Position numbers and translations under genes: made by a program
DNA from: Desulfofustis limnaeus
GTDB lineage: Bacteria; Desulfobacterota; Desulfobulbia; Desulfobulbales; Desulfocapsaceae
NCBI RefSeq assembly: GCF_023169885.1
Contig: NZ_AP025516.1
Coordinates: 2,173,501-2,237,500 of the forward strand
DNA length: 64,000 bases
Reading direction: 5' to 3'
Shown here: piece after piece, positions 53,423 through 63,302 of the stretch
Layout of the letters: every line of letters begins with the position of its first letter
How positions within the stretch are numbered: the first letter of the stretch is position 1
The notes under the pieces: generated by a model
What the model was told of the DNA's origin: nothing
The model's input: only the letters and a program-made list of their open reading frames with translations
Databases searched by the model: none

Positions 53423-55556
53423 GACACCCCTCTTGAATGCGATGCAGTCGAGCATAGCGCCCGTCACGGGTCAGCAGAGCAGCCGGCGAATCGTTTTCCA
53501 ACAATCGCCCTTGTTCAATGGTGAGGATCCGGTCGGCATAGCGGACGCTGGATAACCGATGGGCGATAATCAAGACCGTACGCCCGGCGCAGATGTTTTC
53601 CATGTTTCGCCGGACAAGGAGTTCGGATTCATAATCGAGGGCACTGGTAGCTTCGTCGAAAATGAGCATGCGGGGATTTGCGGCCAGGGCTCGAGCGATG
53701 GCCAACCGCTGTCGCTGACCGGCGGACAGGTAGATGCCGCGCTCACCGACCGGCGTGTCGTAGCCGTTCGGCAGGTCCATGATGAACAAGTGCGCTCCGG
53801 CCAGCTCGGCAGCGCCGATAACCGCCTCCAGATCCATGCCGGGATTGTTCAGGGCGATATTTTCTCGGATGGTGCCGTTAAACAGCACGCCATCCTGGGT
53901 TACAACCCCGATTTGCCGACGAAGCCAAGAGGCATCCGCGGTTGAGATATCCGCGCCGTCGATCAGTATCCGTCCCTGATTCGGCACGTAGAGGCGTTGC
54001 AATAGTTTGGCGACGGTTGTTTTACCGGAACCGGTGCTGCCGACGATACCGACCACCTCGCCGGCGCTCACGCTGAACGAGACCTCGCTGAGGACCGGGG
54101 ACCGGTCAACCTGATAGCTGAAGGTCACTCGATCAAAGACGATGTCGCCCTTGAGTCGCGGCAAACTTACCCGGTTCGGATCAAATCCGGGCTCGGGAAG
54201 ACAGCGGAAGATGTCACCGATTCGCGCCACCGCCACCCGCACCTGTTGAAACTCTTTCCAAATCTGCGAGAGTCGCACGATCGGCGCCACCACCCGCGAA
54301 GAAATCATGTTGAAGGCGATCAATTGACCGACGGTCAGGTTGCCCTGCAGCACTTCCTTGGCTCCGAAATAGAGCAGCAACACGGTCAGCCCTTTGCTGG
54401 CAAAAGCGGTCGACTGATTCACCAGGTTCACCAGGTGGCCGCTGCGAAAACCGTTCTTCACATGGCCGGCAAGTCGAGCTTCCCATTTTTCCCGGAGCCG
54501 CGGCTCAGCGGCGGCGGCCTTGATCGTCTCCATGCCGGCAATGGTCTCCACGAGAAACGACTGATTTTCCGCCCCGCTGGCATACGTGTCCTCGAGGCGA
54601 TCGCGCAACATCGGGGTTACGATGAAGGAAGCGCTGAACAAAAAAGGCAGGCTGATCAGGACGATGACAAACAAAAACGGACTGAAGAGATACATGACCA
54701 GCAGAAACAGCCCGATAAAAAACAGATCGAGCAGCAGCATCAACCCGGAACCGGTGATGAATCGCCGAACGGTATCCAACTCCCGCATCCGGGCGATGGT
54801 GTCGCCGACCCGGCGGCTCTCGAAATAACTGAGCGGCAATGAGAGCAGGTGGCGAAACACCTCCACGCCGAGCATCAGATCCATCCGATTGGCCGTATGC
54901 GAGAGAAGATACGATCGCACGACATTGAGCAGGATCTCGAACAAGGAGACTACCACCAGTGCCAGGACCAGCACATCGAGGGTGGTCAAGCTGTTGTTGC
55001 TGAGCACCTTGTCGATGACAATCATGAACACCAGCGGCGACAACAGCGCAAAGAGTTGCACGAAGAGCGAGGCGAGCACGCAATCACGCAAGATGGCGGA
55101 ATATTTACCGGCTTTCTTGAAAAACCAGGAGATACCGAACTTCCGGTGAGCCGCCGGCCCCAGGTCTTGGCGACGCACCAACAGAAAGGTGCCGGACAAC
55201 CGTTGCTCAAGAGAAGGCAGCGATTCCCACACCGCTCGACCGGCACCCTCCTCCTGAACGAGAATCTGCCCCTTCTCGCCGTGGTACGTGGCCAACACCA
55301 CGTAGGAGCCGTCGTTCTTCTGCGCCACCAACGGGAAAAAATCAGGAGACACTCGATGCAACCGTTTACCGGTGACCCGGACGGAAAAACCGAGGTGTCG
55401 AAAACAACGGGCCAACTCGAGCGGTGTCGTCGGGCCTTTGCTCCCGGCAAAATGGTGCCGGACATGCTCCGCATCGATCGGCGCTCCGCAGAGCCGGGAT
55501 ATGATCCCAAGACAGAAAAGTCCGCCGTTGTCATCAACCGTGTACTTTTGCTCCAT
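53415..55556 (-). CDS. HlyB-type type I secretion ABC permease/ATPase with inactive C39-like domain
   Basis: A 713-residue protein. The first 130 or so residues form a C39-like domain, but the catalytic Cys position (DCG in active peptidases) reads DNGG, so it should dock the substrate rather than cut it, as in HlyB. The membrane domain includes SPLVFMIVIDKVLSNN and LSLPLSYFESRRVGDTIAR, nearly identical to HlyB landmarks. The ATPase has GSTGSGKTT, YLSAGQRQRLAIARAL and MLIFDEATSALD. ATG 55556 has GGAGG upstream; a GTG at 55595 is also in frame. It is the first gene of the secretion operon. Confidence 0.94.
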   Translation of the reverse strand: MEQKYTVDDNGGLFCLGIISRLCGAPIDAEHVRHHFAGSKGPTTPLELARCFRHLGFSVRVTGKRLHRVSPDFFPLVAQKNDGSYVVLATYHGEKGQILVQEEGAGRAVWESLPSLEQRLSGTFLLVRRQDLGPAAHRKFGISWFFKKAGKYSAILRDCVLASLFVQLFALLSPLVFMIVIDKVLSNNSLTTLDVLVLALVVVSLFEILLNVVRSYLLSHTANRMDLMLGVEVFRHLLSLPLSYFESRRVGDTIARMRELDTVRRFITGSGLMLLLDLFFIGLFLLVMYLFSPFLFVIVLISLPFLFSASFIVTPMLRDRLEDTYASGAENQSFLVETIAGMETIKAAAAEPRLREKWEARLAGHVKNGFRSGHLVNLVNQSTAFASKGLTVLLLYFGAKEVLQGNLTVGQLIAFNMISSRVVAPIVRLSQIWKEFQQVRVAVARIGDIFRCLPEPGFDPNRVSLPRLKGDIVFDRVTFSYQVDRSPVLSEVSFSVSAGEVVGIVGSTGSGKTTVAKLLQRLYVPNQGRILIDGADISTADASWLRRQIGVVTQDGVLFNGTIRENIALNNPGMDLEAVIGAAELAGAHLFIMDLPNGYDTPVGERGIYLSAGQRQRLAIARALAANPRMLIFDEATSALDYESELLVRRNMENICAGRTVLIIAHRLSSVRYADRILTIEQGRLLENDSPAALLTRDGRYARLHRIQEGCHA

Positions 55557-55844
55557 TGATTGCCAGGCCTCCAGACTGCGATCTCGTGTCTCCACAATGC
55601 GACACCCCTACTGACTGCCACCGTATTCTGCCCATCTGACAAATTTCTGACCGCTCTTGTTCCGCCAAACGACCGGCCTAAAGCGCCTGACACACTCCCT
55701 CCCCGAAACGATATTTTCTCCCCATTTTCTTTGATTAGAAGCAAAAAAAGTGCTACGAGAAATGAGTGCGATGGATAAAGTCAACGGTTGGACAGGCGTG
55801 CCACCGATGACGAAAAGACTTCAGCGATGAACCGGAGAGACAAG

Positions 55845-58322
55845 ATGCCCCTGCTTCGACCTGCCTTTTCCCCTCACCACTGTCTGCGGCCTGCCACCTG
55901 GTCGATTCTGCTGTTGCTCGCCTTTCTCCTTGTTTCCTGCGGTTCCGCCCCGCCCAGCGGACGCGAGTTTCTCGGCAGCGACGGCCAACAAGGTGAACAG
56001 CCGGCCAGTGCGCGAGGCAACGCCTTTGTCAGCCCGAAAGCACGCGACAAGATCTATCACAAAGTAGCCGTCATGCCGTTTCGCGCCCCGGTCGATCTGG
56101 TCGGCGCCAGCATCGCCGACCTGGTGGCCACCGAGATTCTCAAGACCTACAAATATGAACTGGTGGAACGGAGTCAGATCGAGCAGGTCCTGCAGGAACA
56201 GTCGCTGAGCATGCAAGGGGTCACCGACAGCGCCCTGGCCATGAAGGTCGGCAAGGTTCTGGGAGTTCAGGGAGTCATCGTCGGCACGGTTCCGGAGTAT
56301 GGGATGCGTGCCGTAGAATCCCGGGAATTGCCGGCTGTCGGCATCAATATTCGCATGATCGACGCGGAGACCGGCTCCATTATCTGGACGGTGTCGGACT
56401 CCGCTATCGCCAACAAGGTCATCAGCCTGTCATCATTTACCAGCCACCTGGTGGAATCGATGATCGCTCAGCTGTTCAAGGAGTGGGTACGAACCGGCGA
56501 TCTACACGCGGTCAACCTGCCGTCACCCCAGATCCTCAACGCCCAAGGATCTTTGCGCAAGGCGGTGATCGAGGTGGTTGCCGACTCGTCAGGCGGCACC
56601 AAGGCCTACCTGTTCCGACGCAGCAATACCAAGGAAGGGCCGTACAGCGATGTGGGCTCCCTGCCGAACACCAAAAGCTCGCCCATCGTCTTCGAGGACA
56701 AGGGGTTGCTTGACGCCGAAACCTACTATTACCAAGTCGCGAGCGAACATGTTTCCGGACTGGCCGGCATACCGGCCGGTCCGGTGGCGGTGACGACGGT
56801 CGGCGCACCGGAACCGGTTCTCGATATTCAGGCCGAAGACGGCGGTATCAGAGAGGTAGCTCTGCGCTGGACGCCATCGAACGCCCCCCATGTCGCCGGC
56901 TACATCCTGTTCCGATCCACTTCCCGCAGCGGGCCCTGGCAAAAAATCGCTCATGTGAAAAAGAGCAACGCCAGCGACTATCTCGACAAAGGCCGCGAGG
57001 ACGGGTCATACGGCAGCTACGGCAAGCTTCTGGACAACCATCAGTACTTCTACAAGATCAACGCCGTCAATTCGGTTGACGTGATCAGTCCCGATTCACC
57101 GATCGCAACGGCAACCACACGCGGAGCCCCGGTACCGATCACCGGCCTGCTCGCCGAAAACGACGGCCTGCGCAAAGTGCCGTTGGCCTGGCAGAGTTCC
57201 AACGACCCGCAGGTCAAGGGATACGCCGTGTATCGCAGCGAATTCGAAGCCGGCCCCTTCGAGGAAATCGCCACCATCAACGGTCGGGAGAAAAACACCT
57301 TTATCGATACCGGCACAGGTTCTTCGTGGGGAGAAGCCGGCAATCTCGGTGACGCCAAGACCTATTATTATACCATTCAAGCCATCAACGTGGTCGACGT
57401 CCGCAGCCCCGATTCCTCCGTCGCCTCCGCCACAACCCGGGGGATTCCGCCGGCAGTGAGCAGCCTCGTGGCGGTCGGTGATCTGCCGCGCAAGGTGGCC
57501 CTGCGCTGGGCCCAATCAACAGGGCCCTACGTCAAGGGCTACGCGATCTTCAGGAGTATCTCGGAGAGCGGCCCCTTTGAAGAGATAACAACCATTTCCC
57601 GCAAAGAAACTACCGAATACGAGGACAAGGGCGGGACCTCAAACTGGGGTGAAGTGGGTTCGCTCGGAGACAACACGAGCTATTATTACAAGGTTCAGGC
57701 CATCAATCTGGTGGATGTCCGCAGTCTTGATTCCGCCATAGCCGGGGCCACCACCAAGGCACTGCCAGTAGCTGTCGCCAACCTCCACGCGACCGGCAAC
57801 GAGGTCAAACAAGTCAGTCTGAGCTGGCACCCCAATCCGGAAACGGATCTGGGCCACTACGAGGTCTTCCGCGGCGATACGCCGGATAACATCGACAAGC
57901 GCATCGAGACGGTGCCGAGTACGGTCCACGGGTACGTGGATACCGGTCTGAAGGACGGGCGCACCTATTATTACCGGGTACGGGCCGTGGACTCCTTCGA
58001 CCTCGAAGGTCCTTTCTCGAGCAACGCCAGCGCCACCACCAAACCGACACCCAAAACGCCAGAGCAGGTCGCCTTCGCAGTTGATGGGGAGCGGATTCTC
58101 CTGAGCTGGCAACAGAACCCGGAAGCGGACATCGCCTGTTATCGTGTTTTGAAGCGGGCGTTTTTCTCGTGGGATCAGGTCGGTGAGAGCACCGAACCGC
58201 TCTTCGAGCTTCCGTTTGCCATCGACAAGGGAAGTAAGGAAACCTTTCGGATCGTGGCGGTGGACAAATCCGGGCTGATCAGTGAACCGGCGGCTGAGAT
58301 CGTCGTGACCGTACCGAAGTGA
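55845..58322 (+). CDS. CsgG-like lipoprotein fused to six fibronectin-III-like repeats
   Basis: An 825-residue lipoprotein: signal peptide ending FLLVSC, so the Cys near residue 31 is lipidated. A CsgG-like domain follows (VAVMPFRAP, YELVERSQIEQVLQEQ, GKVLGVQGVIVGTVPEYG, IDAETGSIIW). The remaining 570 or so residues are six FN3-type repeats with recurring GYAxxRSxxxxGPFEEI and TYYYxxQAIN strands; the middle three are very alike. CsgG proteins form outer-membrane export pores, or act as envelope lipoproteins such as LpoB. ATG 55845 has GGAGAG six bases upstream and is preferred to earlier ATG and TTG codons. It is divergent from the secretion operon and begins a four-gene plus-strand run. Confidence 0.85.
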   Translation: MPLLRPAFSPHHCLRPATWSILLLLAFLLVSCGSAPPSGREFLGSDGQQGEQPASARGNAFVSPKARDKIYHKVAVMPFRAPVDLVGASIADLVATEILKTYKYELVERSQIEQVLQEQSLSMQGVTDSALAMKVGKVLGVQGVIVGTVPEYGMRAVESRELPAVGINIRMIDAETGSIIWTVSDSAIANKVISLSSFTSHLVESMIAQLFKEWVRTGDLHAVNLPSPQILNAQGSLRKAVIEVVADSSGGTKAYLFRRSNTKEGPYSDVGSLPNTKSSPIVFEDKGLLDAETYYYQVASEHVSGLAGIPAGPVAVTTVGAPEPVLDIQAEDGGIREVALRWTPSNAPHVAGYILFRSTSRSGPWQKIAHVKKSNASDYLDKGREDGSYGSYGKLLDNHQYFYKINAVNSVDVISPDSPIATATTRGAPVPITGLLAENDGLRKVPLAWQSSNDPQVKGYAVYRSEFEAGPFEEIATINGREKNTFIDTGTGSSWGEAGNLGDAKTYYYTIQAINVVDVRSPDSSVASATTRGIPPAVSSLVAVGDLPRKVALRWAQSTGPYVKGYAIFRSISESGPFEEITTISRKETTEYEDKGGTSNWGEVGSLGDNTSYYYKVQAINLVDVRSLDSAIAGATTKALPVAVANLHATGNEVKQVSLSWHPNPETDLGHYEVFRGDTPDNIDKRIETVPSTVHGYVDTGLKDGRTYYYRVRAVDSFDLEGPFSSNASATTKPTPKTPEQVAFAVDGERILLSWQQNPEADIACYRVLKRAFFSWDQVGESTEPLFELPFAIDKGSKETFRIVAVDKSGLISEPAAEIVVTVPK

Positions 58323-58366
58323 TGCCCTTTGGCACCATCATCAATCTCTTATTACGGAGTATAGCC

Positions 58367-59200
58367 ATGGCCGCATCACCGTACCGGTGGTCTCTGGTCG
58401 CCCTGCTGATCACCATGCTGCATGCCGGGAACGTTTCGGCAGCAGTGGTCCTGCCTCGTTTCATGGTGCTTATTGATGAAAAGAATATGGGCACCTACAG
58501 CATGGGTGACAGTGAGCGCGTCTTCGTGCAGTCGCTCGTCGATGCCGGCGCCGACGTGGTGGACAACGAGATGATCCGCACCACGCAGAACCGGGACAAG
58601 GCCATCCAGTCCTTGACCGGCAGTCCCCATGCAGCGGCCGCGCTGGGTCTGGAATTCGGTGCCGATATCATCATTGTCGGCCGGGCCATCGCCAAAGGCT
58701 CTGCCGATACCATCCAAAACACCTCGTTTCGCTCCTACAGCGCCGCCATCAACCTCAAGGCGATCCGAACCGATACCGCTGAAATCATTCTCACCGATAG
58801 CCAATCCGCGGCAAAAATCCACGTGGACGACATTACCGGCGGCTCCGAGGCCCTGCAGGAAGCGGCGCAGCGCAGCGCTGACACCATCGTTCCCAAGCTG
58901 CTGACCGGCACCTTGGCCGGTGACGGTCCGGCCAAGATCCAATTGCATATCGGCAACGTCAGCCAAATCTGGCAGGTTGCCGCCGTGAAGAAGTTGTTGC
59001 GGGAACAGGTCGGTGGGGTCGACGACGTGGTGCAGCGAAGTTACATCTCCGGAATCGCCATTTTCGAAGTGTACTACAACGGTTCGCCACAGGCCCTGGC
59101 CGAGGCGCTGACGCTAGCCACACCGAGTTATTTCCGGGTCAAGGTCGTCGCCGTATCGGCCACCAAGCTGGATACGCAACTGGTGGAAGCGGATTCGTAG
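58367..59200 (+). CDS. Exported CsgG/FlgT-like protein
   Basis: A 277-residue protein with a cleavable signal peptide ending near NVSAA. The body has GADVVDNEMIRTT, LGLEFGADIIIVGRAIAK and TAEIILTDSQSAAKIHVDD, an alternating alpha/beta pattern like the CsgG-type fold and FlgT middle domains. The last 70 residues form a separate small domain (VAAVKKLLREQVGGVDDVVQR). ATG 58367 with ACGGAG is chosen over an open frame that reaches into the preceding gene. It probably assists the CsgG-like lipoprotein before it. Exact role unknown. Confidence 0.7.
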   Translation: MAASPYRWSLVALLITMLHAGNVSAAVVLPRFMVLIDEKNMGTYSMGDSERVFVQSLVDAGADVVDNEMIRTTQNRDKAIQSLTGSPHAAAALGLEFGADIIIVGRAIAKGSADTIQNTSFRSYSAAINLKAIRTDTAEIILTDSQSAAKIHVDDITGGSEALQEAAQRSADTIVPKLLTGTLAGDGPAKIQLHIGNVSQIWQVAAVKKLLREQVGGVDDVVQRSYISGIAIFEVYYNGSPQALAEALTLATPSYFRVKVVAVSATKLDTQLVEADS

Positions 59201-59227
59201 GCTCATTCATATCGGGGTGGGGGTTGT

Positions 59228-62200
59228 ATGCTGGTTTCCAAGCTTTTTCATCTGCTTGTCGCTGTCCTCTTTCTGTTTCAGGCCGTACTTCCGGTAAACC
59301 TTCCGGCGACGGTCGCGACCGATCGAGCCGCAGGCGCCGAGCGTCCGGAGAATCCCCTCTCTTCGCTGTTCTCGGAGACTGCCATCCTAGCCGACATCTG
59401 TGTCGAGATGAAGGCCCTCCTGGGTGATCTGCACGAACACTACCCCGAGCAGTTCAAGCTCTGGCAGTCCCTGCTGTTGACACTGCAGGACAGCGACCCG
59501 CGCAAACAGGACCTGGCAGAACAAGCCGGGACAACGGAAACATTTCTGTCGCTGTTGATGGGCTACAGCACCTCTTTCGATGCCCAGCAGCAACAGCTCC
59601 TCACCCAGCTCGAAGAAAGCGGTGAAATGCCCGGCCCGGAGACCAACCAGGTGGTCGCCGGTCTCTCTACGGTCCTGCACTACCAGGAGAAGATCAGCTC
59701 GTACGAATTGCTGGCGCAGGGCCAGCTCCAGGATATCCATCTGCTCGCCCGGACCATCAGCGAAACAGCCGAGCAAAGAAAGATCAACGAAGCGATCGAA
59801 GCCTTCGAAACCTACCGGCGACAGCAGATCAGACAAGTCATTACCATTCGTGAAGAATTCGAGCGGGTGCAAAGCGGGTTTGCCGATCTCAACCAAGCCG
59901 AAGACGAAACGAACTTTGCCCCGATCAGGCAAGAAGCCGCCGCCTACCAAGAGCTGGCCGAACGCCTGGCTGCCGGACAGCAGGAGGTCGTCTCCGAGGC
60001 GGGACGTGATTTTCTGGCTCAACTTGAGCAGATCGCCGCCTACCGGCAGCGCGACATGGAAGCCATTTTGGCAGCGGTGAGCGACGGCCGACAGGGTACC
60101 TCCTGGCCCCTTTTCTACCAGCCGGGGGCGGTGCAGAAATCATCCGCGCAACCGGACTGGAGCTTCACCCCGGAGCGTTTGCTCTCCGTCATGTCGGAGA
60201 TGCGCACGGCCCTCACCGAACTGGCCGATATTTTGCGACTGCGTAATGCGCTGCTGCTGGACAGCGCCTTTCTGCAACGCGATGAGATGTTCTGGCTGGC
60301 AGCCCATATCGAACTGGAAAACCTTCATCTGGAACGGTTGGCTGAAATCATCGCCGCCACCGGCAAACCGGTGCCACAGGGTGACCGGGACGCGTATCAC
60401 AAGAGCATGATTCAATGGGAGGAGTTTGGGCTCCTCAAGGAAGATATTCTGGCGGTTGAAGCGCTTATCTTAAACGAGTTGACCGCTTCCCTGGACGATG
60501 AAACACTCACCGATGACAGATCGTGGCAGCAGGTGACGGCACTGGTGCAGCGGCAAAACGACTGGCGTAGCGGCTGGGCTACCGTTGATGCGTCTTTCGC
60601 GCAGGTGGTGGACGGATTCAAGACCTTCCAGGCCGAACTCCTGCAAGAAAAACTGCAGGCGATCGAGACCCTCCGGGCCGACATCGACCGCTCGAAAAAA
60701 CGAATCGCCAACCAACCCGACAGTCCTCTCGCCCACTTCCTCACACTCATCGATGAAGCGCTCGCAGAACAACGTGAAGAGACCAGACGGTACAGCGATC
60801 TAAAGGCAAAGACGCACCGGCAGGAGCAGGACGATCCGCTTTTTTCCTCCTTTTTTGGCATTCACAGCGATCGTTTTTTTAATGATTTTAAATATATGGG
60901 ATTCTCCCTCTGGGAACAGCAGGCGCTTCTGAGCAATGTGACGAGGATTCGCGCCCACCTCCTCGCCCTGAGCAACGCCGGGACCAAGGAACATCGGCAC
61001 CCTCTGCTGATCCTGCAGGTGGCCGATCAACTCGGGGTCATCGACCGCATCGACTATGACGACTCATCCTGCACCGTGCAGCTTCGCTCGACCAGCCACA
61101 CCATGGTGCTCACCGGATGCGGCCGGGAGACGCCGCCGGAACTTCGTTCCACCGCCATTGATCTGGGCAGTTCGTGCGCCCTGACGACAGGTCGAATGAT
61201 TCGATCGCTTTTTTGCTTCGCCACCCCTGCTCATGCTGGATTTTTCGAAGAAACAACCAAGCTGGGTGGCTATTATTGGAAGCAGATAAAGAAGAATTGG
61301 GTCAACTACACGGTCATCGGCGTTGTGGCGGTGGGGGCGGTTGTCGCCGCCCCGGTGGCTGTCGCCGCCGGAGCAACCGCGGCTACGGTGGCCACCGTTA
61401 CAGCAGGGGCAGCCACAGTCTTGGCGGGAACAAAAACGGCTCTTGCGGCACAGATTACCGCCGATTCCGCCATAGGCGCATCCCACTATGCAATCGACCA
61501 GATGGATTTCTCCCGAAGCAAATATCCATGGGCCAACAAGGAATACTTCAACTCCACAATAGATCAAGTGGAAACGATCTACAACGTGGCCAAGGTAGCT
61601 GAAGGGCTTTGGAAATATAAGTACCCCAACGTAGCTGACGGGGCGAAGAATGCTGAAAATGCGGCAAAAGCCAGACAGTTGGGAATATCGAAACAACTAC
61701 AATCGAACCGTTCGGTTATCGAGAGGTGTGGACAACAGGTACAAAAAGGCTCGAGACATTCCAAAAATCTCTTTAAACAGCTCCAACAAGCCGATTCCCA
61801 ACGCCAACTAGCTCGCGCCAAAACGTTGGACAAATTTCTCACCCGTGAAGCCGCTCTATCATCTGAAGCAAAGACCCAACTGGCCTCACTCACGTCAAAT
61901 GGAACACGGCTCGGTCAGCGCATGGTCGACGGAATTGGGGTGGGCCCCGAGGCCAAGAGCGCGGTTGAAGGCATAATCAGTTGGCCCACCGAAGCGTCGG
62001 ACGGAAACACCTCCCCCGCTGTCGACACCAAACCTAATAACATTTCCACCCAAAACAATGGCGGCGGTGAACAAGATAAACCCTCTGAGCCGGCACCCGA
62101 TTCAGTCGCCCAATCCGCCGACTCTTCCACGCACAACACTGCCCGCAAAAAACGCGGCAAACCTACCGGCCAAGTACCCGACGGCGACACCAGTCCCGAC

Positions 62201-63280
62201 GATACTTCCGATCAGGATGTCACCGAGGATGAAAGCGACGACCCCTCAGAGCAAACAACAGATGGTGACACCGACTCCGACGACACTTCCGGTCAAGATA
62301 CCACTGGTGATGAAAGCAACAACCCTTCTGATCTGATATCTGCGCTGAAAAACACCGATACGCAAGGATCCGACCCAACCGGAGAAACAACGCTCCCCCC
62401 AGATCCTCCCTTTCCCGCCACTACCGACAATATTTCCAGTGGATGGGCACCCACGGCACCCCATATTACCGAGGCAGAACGAGAAAGTGCCGCGATTGTC
62501 AACGCGGAACTGGCACAACTCAACGCCGACCTCCAGCGCCTGAGATCCGCTTACCAGGGCAGCCAGACTGAAAACCAACAGCAGAGTGCAGCATCGATGG
62601 CCCAGATCGAACGGGAACGAAGCACCCAGATTGGCGACGCCATACTCGGCGGCTTCACATCCGGTGTCGCCCAAGGTATCGGGACACTCGGGGAACGAAT
62701 CGGCCAGGGTGCCGGGAGAAGAATCGCCCAGGATACCGGGCTCATCGATCGCCACCCCAAGCCGTCGACACCAGGACAGAGTGGCGGTGGTGGTGCTGAA
62801 GGCGGACAGGGACCCATTACCGGAGATTGCCCGGCCGGCACCACCTACGACCCCGTCTCACAGGCCTGTATCCGGCAAGACAACACATCGAAAAGCTATC
62901 AAGGGTCATGGCGGGCCAGTTCAACCTGTGCGGCAAATTACGGTAGCCGAGGGTCGGGAACCTGCACTTGGAACGGCAGCGCTCAGATCACGCTGCACCC
63001 GGGCGGTAGAGTCTCCGGCAGCATCTCCGGCGGCAGTAGGTTCACATTCAACGAAGGCGGAAACTTTTCCGGTTGCGGTGGCGGTAGTGCGAGTCACAGC
63101 ATCAGCGGTTCTCACGCCAATGGTTCGTTCTCCGCAACGGCCTCCAACGGTGCGAGAATAACCGGACGCTACACCGACGCAGCCATCTCGGGAAGCACTT
63201 CGGGCGCAGGAACGAACGCCTTGTCCGGGGGACGCTCGATGAGTTGCCGGACATCCGGTTCCATTAACCTTTCACGATAA
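59228..63280 (+). CDS. Large exported protein, 1,350 residues, unknown family
   Basis: A signal peptide spans about residues 1-32. Residues about 50-600 are helical and rich in Gln and Glu, probably coiled coil. A strongly hydrophobic Ala/Val region near residues 697-740 could span a membrane or form glycine-zipper-like packing. Two copies of a DGDTxxDDTSxQD unit follow in an acidic, Thr/Ser-rich linker (genome about 62180-62330). A CPAGTTYDPVSQAC motif opens the last 150 residues, a Gly/Ser-rich beta-like domain with several Cys. I recognise no family. It sits 27 bases after the previous gene with a GGGGTGGGGG ribosome region and is likely a surface or periplasmic partner of the CsgG-like proteins. 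Confidence 0.7.
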   Translation: MLVSKLFHLLVAVLFLFQAVLPVNLPATVATDRAAGAERPENPLSSLFSETAILADICVEMKALLGDLHEHYPEQFKLWQSLLLTLQDSDPRKQDLAEQAGTTETFLSLLMGYSTSFDAQQQQLLTQLEESGEMPGPETNQVVAGLSTVLHYQEKISSYELLAQGQLQDIHLLARTISETAEQRKINEAIEAFETYRRQQIRQVITIREEFERVQSGFADLNQAEDETNFAPIRQEAAAYQELAERLAAGQQEVVSEAGRDFLAQLEQIAAYRQRDMEAILAAVSDGRQGTSWPLFYQPGAVQKSSAQPDWSFTPERLLSVMSEMRTALTELADILRLRNALLLDSAFLQRDEMFWLAAHIELENLHLERLAEIIAATGKPVPQGDRDAYHKSMIQWEEFGLLKEDILAVEALILNELTASLDDETLTDDRSWQQVTALVQRQNDWRSGWATVDASFAQVVDGFKTFQAELLQEKLQAIETLRADIDRSKKRIANQPDSPLAHFLTLIDEALAEQREETRRYSDLKAKTHRQEQDDPLFSSFFGIHSDRFFNDFKYMGFSLWEQQALLSNVTRIRAHLLALSNAGTKEHRHPLLILQVADQLGVIDRIDYDDSSCTVQLRSTSHTMVLTGCGRETPPELRSTAIDLGSSCALTTGRMIRSLFCFATPAHAGFFEETTKLGGYYWKQIKKNWVNYTVIGVVAVGAVVAAPVAVAAGATAATVATVTAGAATVLAGTKTALAAQITADSAIGASHYAIDQMDFSRSKYPWANKEYFNSTIDQVETIYNVAKVAEGLWKYKYPNVADGAKNAENAAKARQLGISKQLQSNRSVIERCGQQVQKGSRHSKNLFKQLQQADSQRQLARAKTLDKFLTREAALSSEAKTQLASLTSNGTRLGQRMVDGIGVGPEAKSAVEGIISWPTEASDGNTSPAVDTKPNNISTQNNGGGEQDKPSEPAPDSVAQSADSSTHNTARKKRGKPTGQVPDGDTSPDDTSDQDVTEDESDDPSEQTTDGDTDSDDTSGQDTTGDESNNPSDLISALKNTDTQGSDPTGETTLPPDPPFPATTDNISSGWAPTAPHITEAERESAAIVNAELAQLNADLQRLRSAYQGSQTENQQQSAASMAQIERERSTQIGDAILGGFTSGVAQGIGTLGERIGQGAGRRIAQDTGLIDRHPKPSTPGQSGGGGAEGGQGPITGDCPAGTTYDPVSQACIRQDNTSKSYQGSWRASSTCAANYGSRGSGTCTWNGSAQITLHPGGRVSGSISGGSRFTFNEGGNFSGCGGGSASHSISGSHANGSFSATASNGARITGRYTDAAISGSTSGAGTNALSGGRSMSCRTSGSINLSR

Positions 63281-63302
63281 TTATCGGGAAATATCACTAC
63301 TT

